DNA of 39,848 nucleotides, taken from NCBI GenBank assembly GCA_902771445.1, contig CACXXD010000008.1:1-39848 (forward strand), in the 5' to 3' direction. Origin of the DNA: an uncultured Prevotellaceae bacterium (lineage in GTDB: Bacteria; Bacteroidota; Bacteroidia; Bacteroidales; Bacteroidaceae). This document shows positions 26,782-35,135 of this stretch, one piece after another. A program made the translations under genes and the position numbers. The first letter of the stretch is position 1. Each line of letters begins with the position of its first letter. Under the pieces are notes generated by a model. That model had not been told where the DNA came from, did no database searches, and was given only the letters and a program-made list of their open reading frames with translations.

Positions 26782-28554
26782 ATGATGAAACAAGTTAAAT
26801 ATATAGGCTTCATGATGATGGCGGCAGGTATGCTTACCGCCACATCATGCACCGATTTCTCCGACTATAACGAGGTGGTTCCCGATGCGAACCCCACGGG
26901 AGACAGGACTCTGTGGGAGAACATCTTGCAGAATAGCGAATTGTCGGATTTTGCAGCACTGGTGCAGAAGACGGGATTCAACGAGAATCTGAACAGTGCC
27001 CATTATTATACGGTGTGGGCTCCGCTGAACGGACAGTTCCAGAAGAGCGACTATGAGAACATGAGCACTTCGGAGTTGCTGCGTAAGTTTGTGAAGAACC
27101 ATATTGCAGAATACGGCCATAGTGCTTCTGGCAAGATTGAAGAACGTGTGTTGATGCTGAACGATAAGTCTTACGACTTTGTTGGCGCAGGTTCCTATAG
27201 CTTCAATAATCTTGCAATCCAGCAGGCCAACATGCCTTCCAGCAATGGTCTGATTCACACCATGAAGGGTGCGGCAGTCTTTTATCCCAATCTCTATGAG
27301 TACCTGACAGACTCTGTTGAGGCAAGTAAAGTAGGGCTTGACTCTCTCTCTGCTTATTTCCGCTCTAAGGAAAGTACCTATCTGGATGAAGATCTGTCTG
27401 TGAAAGGTCCTATTGTGGATGGCAAGGTTACTTATATAGACTCTGTGATTGTGAAGACCAATTCGCTGACCAGACGTCTGCATGCAGACTTTGAAAATGA
27501 AGACAGCTCCTACACGATGCTCTTGCCTACCAACACAGCTTGGACAAAAGGAAGAAATGCGGCTGCTTCGCGCTTCAACTATATTGCACAGACTAAGGCA
27601 GAGAAATTCGTTGATGTGGCTGGTACTATCTCAATCTCACCAGATCCTGCTACCAAGGATATCGATGCTGGCGAGTGGAAAGACTCGTTGACGCATTCTT
27701 ATCTGGTTAGCTACCTGACCTACAGCAACGGCGATGAGTACAATAAGTGGCTCAATGGTGGTACTTCAATCTACGGCACAGACACCCTTCGTGCAACTAC
27801 CTATGCCAAGTTGTCGGGTGCACAGAATATTCTGAAGCAGCAGATAAGCACTGTGAAGATGAGTAATGGTGTCGGACTTTTGGTCGACAGCCTGGATTTC
27901 AGGTCGTGGGAAACGTATGAGCCAGAATTGCTTTTCCCCGCTTACAGTAGTTGGTACAGGGCGCGTATCTTGTCTGGAACACCCACACGTATTGAGGTGA
28001 TCGACCCATCGATGGAGGATGGAGGTTACAGCTATCTGGAGGTTAAAGCTCCCAGCCAGTATGCAAAGCCAGAGCTCGACCTTTATCTCCCTGATGTGCA
28101 GAGCACTACTTACGACTTCTATTGTGTGTTTGTTCCGAATTTTAGTTCAGCGGAACGACTGCCTAACCGTGTGATTTTCACGCTTAGCTATTGTGATGAG
28201 AATGGCGAATTGAAGACCCATGAGTTCCTTGATGAGAGTCAGGAGAACATCGATGCTTTCCAGGCAGAGTTCAATTTGGCAGACAATGCAACGAACAAGA
28301 CTACTATCCGTGCATTCTCTAATGATGCCTCCAAGCTCGATACGCTCTATCTTGGTGAGTTTACGTTCCCTGTGTCCTATGCTGGACTGACAGATTATTC
28401 GAAAGATGAATACATCTGTCCTAACATCAAAATCACTTCACCTTTCTCGGTGTTCAATGCTAAACTGAGAGCTGCATTCTCGCGTGACTTGTGTATTGCC
28501 GCCATCATTTTGAAACCGAAGAAACTTGTGGAATACGAAGAATCTAATAAGTAA
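26782..28554 (+). CDS. FAS1 lipoprotein, two-domain
   Basis: 590 residues. Lipoprotein signal ending TATSC (Cys23). FAS1 unit one, about 37-180: TLWENILQNSELSDFAALVQ, YYTVWAPLNGQF, NGLIHTMKGAAVF. Unit two, about 185-385: SYTMLLPTNTAWTKG, NGVGLLVDSLDF. The C-terminal part (about 390-580) is beta-rich (SYLEVKAPSQ, YDFYCVFVPNF, RVIFTLSYCDE). Similar in plan to the gene before it, though the sequences have diverged, suggesting an old duplication. Its stop overlaps the next start by one base (TAATG), implying coupled translation with the second susC. Confidence 0.8.
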   Translation: MMKQVKYIGFMMMAAGMLTATSCTDFSDYNEVVPDANPTGDRTLWENILQNSELSDFAALVQKTGFNENLNSAHYYTVWAPLNGQFQKSDYENMSTSELLRKFVKNHIAEYGHSASGKIEERVLMLNDKSYDFVGAGSYSFNNLAIQQANMPSSNGLIHTMKGAAVFYPNLYEYLTDSVEASKVGLDSLSAYFRSKESTYLDEDLSVKGPIVDGKVTYIDSVIVKTNSLTRRLHADFENEDSSYTMLLPTNTAWTKGRNAAASRFNYIAQTKAEKFVDVAGTISISPDPATKDIDAGEWKDSLTHSYLVSYLTYSNGDEYNKWLNGGTSIYGTDTLRATTYAKLSGAQNILKQQISTVKMSNGVGLLVDSLDFRSWETYEPELLFPAYSSWYRARILSGTPTRIEVIDPSMEDGGYSYLEVKAPSQYAKPELDLYLPDVQSTTYDFYCVFVPNFSSAERLPNRVIFTLSYCDENGELKTHEFLDESQENIDAFQAEFNLADNATNKTTIRAFSNDASKLDTLYLGEFTFPVSYAGLTDYSKDEYICPNIKITSPFSVFNAKLRAAFSRDLCIAAIILKPKKLVEYEESNK

Positions 28555-31500
28555 TGAACATGAAGCGTACTATATTGAACTTTATGCAGACACGCATGCT
28601 TAGCGTTGCTGTCTGCACATGTATGGTTGGATTCTCTACTGTGTGCGCCTATGCCCAGAGCGAAGACGACGAAGAAGAGGTGGGGTCGGTCATCAAGCAG
28701 CCCAAGCGTACAAAGGTTGCCAAGGAGGTCTATCCGATGATGACGCTGAAGGGCAAGGTCACTGACTTGGCCACAGGCAAGCCTCTGGTGGGTATACAGT
28801 TGCAGTCGCTGGGCAACAATCGCTATACGGCCATGACCGAGGAAGACGGCTCTTTCGAAATCAAGGTTCCCACGTTTACCACTGCACTTTATGTTCATGC
28901 ACCCGAGTACCTCTCGCAGCAGGTGGCCGTCGTGAGTGAAGACAGCACGCAGGTGGTATCGGTGAAGATGCTGAGCGACAAGTTCCAGCAGATGTATGGA
29001 ACGGGTACTGACTATACGGCTAAGCGCACTGCCTCCATCAACCGCTTTGGCGTGACGGTCGACAATGAGATTGCCAACAAGCTGGGCGGCGATATGCGTA
29101 GCATCATGCGCTCAGCTGCTGTCGATGGCGGTGCCTCTATGTTCATTCGCGGTCTGAACAGCATCACTGCCGATGCACAGCCGCTGGTGGTGGTCGATGG
29201 TATCGAGATGGACATGCAGCGCGACCGTTATTCTTTGCACGACGGACAGTTCAACAATGTGCTGGCCAATATCTCTCCCGATGATATTGAGAAGGTGACG
29301 GTGCTGAAGAATGCAACAGCTCTCTATGGTGCTCGTGGTGCCAACGGCGTGCTGCTCATCGAGACCAAGCGCGGTCACTCTATGGCCACTCGCATTGAGG
29401 CAAACGTTGCTGTGGGAGTACAGCTGCTGCCTCGCATGCAGAAGTTGATGGATGCCACCCAGTATCGCAACTATGCATCTGAGATGATTGGTACGATCAA
29501 ATTCCCGACCAAGCAGAACAACGAATATGCCTTCCTGAACGATGACAAGACCAATCCATATTATTACATGTATCACAACGATACAGATTGGAGCAAATAT
29601 GTCTATCGCAAAGCAATGACCCAGAACTACAGCGTGAACGTGCAGGGTGGTGATGATGTAGGTATGTACAATCTCTCGGTGGGTTATGTAAAGGCTCAGA
29701 ATACGGTGAAGGAGAGCGCGTTCGATCGTATGAACGTTCGTTTCAATACCGACATTAATATCCTGTGGAACCTCTCTACCAAGTTCGACATCTCTATTGC
29801 TCGTACCAACAATACATTGTTCGACGACGGCATGCAGGAAGATTTCAATTCTTCTACTGTGACATCGCCCACTGCGTTGGCACTCATCAAGTCGCCTCTG
29901 CTCAATCCCTATCAGTATAACAGTGTGGCTGGTCGTTTCACCAACTTGCTGAGCGACTATGACAACCTGCTCGGTCGTCAGAATTCGGGTACAACTTATT
30001 ACATGGGCGCATATGCGCAGTCATTGGCCAATCCCGTTGCACTCATTGAGAATGGTACGGCAGACAGCAAGAACAAGTCGGAGAATACATTCTTCAACGT
30101 TCGTGTCGCCCCGGAGTTCATCATCAACAATGCCCTGAAGGTGAAGGCCGATCTGAGCTACTCGCTCAATCGTAATGCGCAGCGCTACTACCGTCCGTTC
30201 AAGGGTGTTCCCTTTTTTGCCGTTGACGACCTCGGTGCTGTTACGGCAATGGTATCTTCAATGTTTGCCAAAGAGCAGAACTTCGTAGCCAAGGCTCAGC
30301 TCGACTGGACGAAGCGTTTCGGCAAGCACGAAATCAATGCCTATGTTGGTGGACGCTACAACTACTTCTCTTTCGACAATAGCGATCTGACCACAGAGTA
30401 CAGAGGTATTGTCGATGACAAGAACCCGGTGCTGAGCACCGCTGGTTTCCCTGGCATTGAGGGCGTGAATGATGTTTGGAAGCAGATACAGTGGTATGGC
30501 AATGCCGACTATAACTTCCAGAACCGCTACTTTGCAACGATCTCTTTGTTGGCTGAGTCGAACAGCCGCTTTGGTAAGAATGCCAGTGGCCTTGGAGTCT
30601 TCGGTGTGAAGTGGGCTTTCTTCCCAAGTGTGCAGTTAGGTTGGGTGATGACCAACGAGAACTGGCTCCCGAAGAATTCTGTTCTGAACTATCTGCGCCT
30701 GAATCTCGGCTATGATATGAGCGGCAACGATCATATCTCCAACTATGCAGCTCGCACCAGCTACACCGCCGTAAAGTACTACGATGCTGCAATGGGTGTT
30801 CAGCTCACCAATGTTGGTAACGACAAGATTCAGTGGGAGACCACGCACAAGTTCAACGTAGGTGTTCAGGCCTATCTGTTCAACAACCGTCTGGGCGTCA
30901 ACTTCGACTACTACTGTCACAAGACCAACAACTTGCTGATGCTGAAGTCATTCTCTAATCCTATCGGCGGTATCAACCGCTATTGGAGCAACGGTGGCTC
31001 GCTCTCCAACAGAGGTCTTGAGGTTACTGTCAGCGGCAAGCCCCTCGTGCAGAAAGACTGGACTGTTGAGGTAGGTGCTTCTTTGGGTCACTACAAGAAC
31101 AAGGTAGCCAAGTTGCCCGACGGCGACTACACCACTTCCATTTATGGCGACAATAACATTCTTACCAGTGTGGGCAATCCCGTGGCCATTTTCTATGGCT
31201 ACAAGACCGCAGGGGTGTTTGCTTCCGATGCAGAGGCAAGTGCTGCCGGAAACAACGGCTATCTCTACATGGAGGACAATGCCGGTCAGCGTCAGGACTT
31301 CAAGGCTGGCGATGTACACTTCGTTGACATAAATGGTGATGGCAAAATCAATGAGGCCGACAAGACCATCATTGGCAATCCTAATCCCGACATCTATGGT
31401 AACATCTTTGCCAATGTCACTTGGAAGAGCCTGACACTTTCTCTGGGCTTCAACTATTCACTTGGCAACGATGTCTACAACTATCAGCGTTCTATTCTTA

Positions 31501-31880
31501 ATGCCGGCTCTAACTTCTTCAATCAGCAGGTATCAGAAGTCAACCGTTGGCGCTACGAAGGCCAGCAGGCCACATTGCCACGTGCAAACTTCGGCGATCC
31601 TATGAACAACAACCGCTTCAGCGACCGTTGGATTGAGGATGGCAGCTATCTGCGTCTGAAGACCGTTCACCTTAGCTACAAGTTGCCTATTCCCGGTTCT
31701 TGGACATGGCTGCAGGGTGTGAGCGTTTGGGCCGAGGCACAGAATCTGTTCACATTGACGAAGTATCTGGGCAACGATCCCGAATTCTCTATCAACAGTG
31801 GAGTCTATTATCAGGGCATCGACTGCGGCAACCTGGCTCAGGGTCGTTCGTTCATTGCCGGTGTAAAGATTAACCTCTAA
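28554..31880 (+). CDS. SusC/RagA-family TonB-dependent outer-membrane channel (second pair)
   Basis: 1108 residues. Signal peptide ending near VCAYAQ (about residue 35), followed by an unusually acidic stretch SEDDEEEVG and then a basic one (KQPKRTK) before the regulatory-like beta domain (about 63-145, LKGKVTDLATGKPLVGIQLQ). Plug about 165-285 with MFIRGLNS, PLVVVDGIEM and VLKNATALYGARGANGVLLI; barrel to the C-terminus FIAGVKINL. No STN domain. Only about the plug and final strands resemble the first SusC, so the two likely import different fragments. Start could be ATG 28554 or ATG 28560; the first overlaps the previous stop by one base. Confidence 0.93.
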   Translation: MNMKRTILNFMQTRMLSVAVCTCMVGFSTVCAYAQSEDDEEEVGSVIKQPKRTKVAKEVYPMMTLKGKVTDLATGKPLVGIQLQSLGNNRYTAMTEEDGSFEIKVPTFTTALYVHAPEYLSQQVAVVSEDSTQVVSVKMLSDKFQQMYGTGTDYTAKRTASINRFGVTVDNEIANKLGGDMRSIMRSAAVDGGASMFIRGLNSITADAQPLVVVDGIEMDMQRDRYSLHDGQFNNVLANISPDDIEKVTVLKNATALYGARGANGVLLIETKRGHSMATRIEANVAVGVQLLPRMQKLMDATQYRNYASEMIGTIKFPTKQNNEYAFLNDDKTNPYYYMYHNDTDWSKYVYRKAMTQNYSVNVQGGDDVGMYNLSVGYVKAQNTVKESAFDRMNVRFNTDINILWNLSTKFDISIARTNNTLFDDGMQEDFNSSTVTSPTALALIKSPLLNPYQYNSVAGRFTNLLSDYDNLLGRQNSGTTYYMGAYAQSLANPVALIENGTADSKNKSENTFFNVRVAPEFIINNALKVKADLSYSLNRNAQRYYRPFKGVPFFAVDDLGAVTAMVSSMFAKEQNFVAKAQLDWTKRFGKHEINAYVGGRYNYFSFDNSDLTTEYRGIVDDKNPVLSTAGFPGIEGVNDVWKQIQWYGNADYNFQNRYFATISLLAESNSRFGKNASGLGVFGVKWAFFPSVQLGWVMTNENWLPKNSVLNYLRLNLGYDMSGNDHISNYAARTSYTAVKYYDAAMGVQLTNVGNDKIQWETTHKFNVGVQAYLFNNRLGVNFDYYCHKTNNLLMLKSFSNPIGGINRYWSNGGSLSNRGLEVTVSGKPLVQKDWTVEVGASLGHYKNKVAKLPDGDYTTSIYGDNNILTSVGNPVAIFYGYKTAGVFASDAEASAAGNNGYLYMEDNAGQRQDFKAGDVHFVDINGDGKINEADKTIIGNPNPDIYGNIFANVTWKSLTLSLGFNYSLGNDVYNYQRSILNAGSNFFNQQVSEVNRWRYEGQQATLPRANFGDPMNNNRFSDRWIEDGSYLRLKTVHLSYKLPIPGSWTWLQGVSVWAEAQNLFTLTKYLGNDPEFSINSGVYYQGIDCGNLAQGRSFIAGVKINL

Positions 31881-31913
31881 TTAAATTGAATTATGAATTA
31901 CGATTTAGGAATT

Positions 31914-33731
31914 ATGAAACGTTTAAAGATATTCTTTTGCGCTGTCTGCGCTATCTGTGGTTCCTTCTCCTGCTCTGACATGCTCGAAACGGATAGTGAG
32001 CGTCAGCTCTTCAATCCAGAGATTAATCAGAAGACCGACTCAATTTTCTATGCGCTCGGCATTTTGCAGGGTGTCCAGCAGATGACTGACCAGTATTTCT
32101 TCGTAGGTGAGATGCGCGGCGATCTGGTCAAGCTGACCGAATATACGGACAACAACTTGCGCCAGTTGGCTAATTTCTCAGCCACGAAGGTCAACAAATA
32201 CGATTCGGCCTACGTCTACTATCGTGTCATCAACAACTGCAACTACTATATCGCACATTGCAACACCAATCTGCGTACAGGTGCCGACTTTGTCATGATG
32301 CGCGAGTTTGTGGCCATCAAGGCCTTGCGTGCCTGGACCTACATGCAGTTGGCTCGTGTCTACGGAACAGTGCCTTTCTATACTGAGCCGCTTACAGAGA
32401 TTTCACAGATTGACGACGAGCAGTTCGAACGTCTCGACATGGCTGGCATCGTTGCCCGTCTGGCTCCCGACTTGGAGCAGTATTCTGGTGGCCAGTATGC
32501 CACACCGCCTACTTATGGTGATGTGAAGCCTCATGACATTAGCGTGTCGTTTGGCAAGCTCTTTGTGCCTGTCGACCTCGTTCTTGGCGACATGTATCTG
32601 GAGACAGAGGACTACGTAAAGGCAGCCTCTCACTACATCACTTATTTGACGAAGGTGACTACGGTTAACAACACAGCCTTGCGTCAGTCGTTTATGATGA
32701 GCATGGGCAATTTCGATTTGTTGCCTTCCGATTTCACTTCGTCATGGCCAGGTACCAACTCTGGTGTGAGAGGCACATGGTATAATGAGGCTGTTATGAC
32801 TACTAATGATGCCATCACTTATGTTCCCTTTGCTCCCAACCGTCTGCAAGGTGCAACAACGGGCATCCCATACGCTTTCGGTTATAACTACTATTCAACG
32901 ACCGAGAACTACATGGATGAGATACAGGTCTTGCCAAGCGACAGCTATCTGGCACTCTCTCGTGCTCAGGACTACTACTATTTCTCTTCTTTGAGCACAA
33001 CGACCGACTACAAAGTCAACAGTGCCAAGTTGGGTGACACCCGCTATGACGCCTTCACCAGAGAGGATGAAAGCGATACCGCCAAAGTGTGGATTCAGAA
33101 GCCGATGCTTGCTCGTGTCAACCTCTATCGCGGCACCACGGTCATGTTGCGACTGGCTGAGGCCTTCAACCGCATGGGCATGCCCGATGCAGCCTTTGCA
33201 ATTCTGAAGGACGGCATCTGCTCTTCTCTTGTCGGTGGCAAGGATGGCGACAAGGCTCCCGCAGCTTATCTGAGCAGCGAGACAATGGCTTATCTGAAGA
33301 GCACGATTCTCTCGCAGGAGAACATCGACAAGTTCTCGCGTGAAATCAACCACTTCGGTGTTCACATGCATGGCGCTGGATTGGTTCGCGACTACAATGG
33401 CAGCACCTATCAGCCAGGCTTCACCACTTATCAGCCCGATACCATCATTGGTCTGAAGTTGGCTGAGATTGCCAAGGATTTCGGTGTGACTGGCACTACC
33501 AAGCAGGACTCTATCAATGCAATGGAGGACATCCTTTGCGACGAGTATGCGCTGGAGTTCTCGTTCGAAGGAACCCGTTTCTATGACCTCTGCCGTCTGG
33601 CTCGTCATAAGAACAAGGCTGGTCTCTACGGTGTTAACTTCGGTGGTCGCTGGTTGGCCAAGAAGTTGGAATACAAGCAACCTCTCGTTGACCTGACCGA
33701 TGAGAAGAACTGGTATCTGCCCTTCAACTAA
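31914..33731 (+). CDS. SusD/RagB-family lipoprotein (second pair)
   Basis: 605 residues from the ATG at 31914; lipobox SFSC (Cys20). An earlier in-frame ATG at 31893 would place six non-hydrophobic residues before the signal peptide and is less likely. SusD marks: YYRVINNCNYYIAHCN near 105, REFVAIKALRAWTYMQLARVYGTVPF near 135-160, and DEYALEFSFEGTRFYDLCRLARHK near 540-563, followed by WYLPF at the end. It pairs with the SusC encoded 33 bp upstream. Last gene of the operon; a terminator follows at 33755. Confidence 0.92.
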   Translation: MKRLKIFFCAVCAICGSFSCSDMLETDSERQLFNPEINQKTDSIFYALGILQGVQQMTDQYFFVGEMRGDLVKLTEYTDNNLRQLANFSATKVNKYDSAYVYYRVINNCNYYIAHCNTNLRTGADFVMMREFVAIKALRAWTYMQLARVYGTVPFYTEPLTEISQIDDEQFERLDMAGIVARLAPDLEQYSGGQYATPPTYGDVKPHDISVSFGKLFVPVDLVLGDMYLETEDYVKAASHYITYLTKVTTVNNTALRQSFMMSMGNFDLLPSDFTSSWPGTNSGVRGTWYNEAVMTTNDAITYVPFAPNRLQGATTGIPYAFGYNYYSTTENYMDEIQVLPSDSYLALSRAQDYYYFSSLSTTTDYKVNSAKLGDTRYDAFTREDESDTAKVWIQKPMLARVNLYRGTTVMLRLAEAFNRMGMPDAAFAILKDGICSSLVGGKDGDKAPAAYLSSETMAYLKSTILSQENIDKFSREINHFGVHMHGAGLVRDYNGSTYQPGFTTYQPDTIIGLKLAEIAKDFGVTGTTKQDSINAMEDILCDEYALEFSFEGTRFYDLCRLARHKNKAGLYGVNFGGRWLAKKLEYKQPLVDLTDEKNWYLPFN

Positions 33732-33754
33732 GCAGGGTAAAAATAATTAGAATG

Positions 33755-33788
33755 CAAAAGTCCGGTGCAGCAATGTGCCGGACTTTTG
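33755..33788 (+). terminator. intrinsic terminator ending the SusCD operon
   Basis: 15-bp stem (with two wobble pairs) closing on a GCAA tetraloop, A run before and TTTTG after the stem. The symmetry (CAAAAGTCCGG / CCGGACTTTTG) would let it work in both directions, suiting a junction of converging genes. Confidence 0.85.
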
Positions 33789-33796
33789 TTTGTACA

Positions 33797-33865
33797 GTGC
33801 TGTTGTCCGAATGTAGGGGCTGGCACAGGGCCTGCCCCTACACAGGATGGCATCCGCAACAGCAC
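33797..33865. repeat. REP-like palindromic repeat, copy 1
   Basis: Core 33813-33841 has arms GTAGGGGC / GCCCCTAC around a 13-nt GC-rich centre. Outer arms GTGCTGTTG (33797-33805) and CAACAGCAC (33857-33865) extend it to an interrupted palindrome of 69 bp. The 29-bp core recurs without any change at 39490-39518. Confidence 0.7.
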
Positions 33866-33938
33866 ATACGAATTCTATGTGGATTCTGAGTGCTTCCACT
33901 AAAGGCCGTAAACAAACGTCGAAAAGTCCCTAACAAGA

Positions 33939-33980
33939 TTTGAGGCTGCAAAGGTAAAGCGATACCTTGCAGCCTCAAAA
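33939..33980. repeat. palindromic repeat, copy 2, with embedded minus-strand promoter pattern
   Basis: Arms 33939-33956 and 33963-33980, loop AAGCGA; nearly the same as 8402-8443, including the bulged base. On the minus strand it reads TTTG (33979-33976), 19 bp, TACCTTTG (33956-33949), a consensus Bacteroidota promoter. The rest of 33732-34047 holds only the terminator and the REP-like repeat; no gene is seen. Confidence 0.7.
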
Positions 33981-34047
33981 TACATTTAGAAGTGGGATGC
34001 TTGCTTCTCGGCCCTCCTATAGCAGGGTGGGGAAGGACACGCTCTGG

Positions 34048-35121
34048 TTATTTCGGTTGCTCAGCTTCCAGACGGCTGACGGCACCTGATGCAGGGTCGA
34101 CCCACAGATGAGTGGCATAGCGCTTGTTGAAGAGTTCGCCGCTCAGCAGCTCCACGTTGCCAAACTGTGCGGCAGGCATCTCCTTGATTGAGATTGCGCT
34201 GGCATCGCCCTTGGTGATGGTGCTGCGCATGCGCCCCGGCACGTTCACGTAGATGCCGCTCTCCACCTGTGACTTCTTTTTCTTGGCGTTCTCGTCGTCA
34301 ACAGGCAGTGTCTTCAGGTCTTCTACCGTGATGTAGTAAGGCTCACCCGACAAGTCGTCGCTATCTACCAGGCCAAGCTTCTGCGAAATGCGGAAGAGCA
34401 CCTGCTTCATCGAGCCTTCGGGTACGATGGTCAGCACCGTCTCGATGGTGTCGGTCACCTTCTTGCCTGTGAAGAGCTGTCGCAAGGCCGTTTCCTGTTG
34501 CTCCAGTCGGTCCAGCATCAGTTTCATCTGTGCTCCGTCGTTGGGCATGTAGTCAGCCTGTCCCTTGATGAGCAGGTTGCGATTCTCGCGCAGGTCGTAA
34601 ATCTCGCTGGCCGTCAGCTCCGCCATCTTTGCTGTGCTGCCGGCAGCCAGAATCTCCTCGTTCATGAAGCTGCGCGGGTTCAGCTCCTTCGGCTTCGGTG
34701 CAGCCTTGAACGGCTTGGGCAGTTCGGGCTTCAGCGGTTGCGTGTTGATAGCCAGCAGACAACCGTCTTGGCTCAGTCCCACGTTGGCTGCCACCGTCTT
34801 TGCATTGAACTTCACTGCGAATGCCTTGGTCGTGTCGGCCACGCCTACCGGGGCTTGCTGTACGGCCACCACCCGATAGGTTGTGCCAGACTCCTGTGGC
34901 ACGTCCTTCAGTCGCAGGTAGCGCATGGCATATTTGGCAAACTCACCAGGCGTGTAGACACTCTTCTCCACGAGCACGTTCACCTGTATGGCCGTCTTGG
35001 GCAGGAAGTAGATGGCACCCTCAGGCGTAACGCCGGGGTGATAGGCACTTGTCTCCGTCTGAGCTGCCGCAAAGGTCAAGCCACAGACCGATAATAAAAG
35101 AGTCAGGAACTTTCGTTTCAT
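34048..35121 (-). CDS. DUF4831 family protein
   Basis: 357 residues. Sec signal peptide MKRKFLTLLLSVCGLTFAAA, then a periplasmic or surface protein whose opening (YHPGVTPEGAIYFLPKTAIQ) and NVLVEKSVYTPGEFAKYAMR are typical of the DUF4831 family of Bacteroidota, as I remember it. The central part carries an Arg/Glu-rich helical stretch (ASEIYDLRENRNLLIKGQAD near 188) and the C-terminal part is beta-rich. No lipobox, catalytic motif or membrane segment is seen. Function unknown. It starts 14 bp after nnr, so the two probably share a transcript; why a cytoplasmic repair enzyme and an exported protein are paired is unclear. Confidence 0.75.
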   Translation of the reverse strand: MKRKFLTLLLSVCGLTFAAAQTETSAYHPGVTPEGAIYFLPKTAIQVNVLVEKSVYTPGEFAKYAMRYLRLKDVPQESGTTYRVVAVQQAPVGVADTTKAFAVKFNAKTVAANVGLSQDGCLLAINTQPLKPELPKPFKAAPKPKELNPRSFMNEEILAAGSTAKMAELTASEIYDLRENRNLLIKGQADYMPNDGAQMKLMLDRLEQQETALRQLFTGKKVTDTIETVLTIVPEGSMKQVLFRISQKLGLVDSDDLSGEPYYITVEDLKTLPVDDENAKKKKSQVESGIYVNVPGRMRSTITKGDASAISIKEMPAAQFGNVELLSGELFNKRYATHLWVDPASGAVSRLEAEQPK

Positions 35122-35135
35122 TTTGTTATGTCAAT

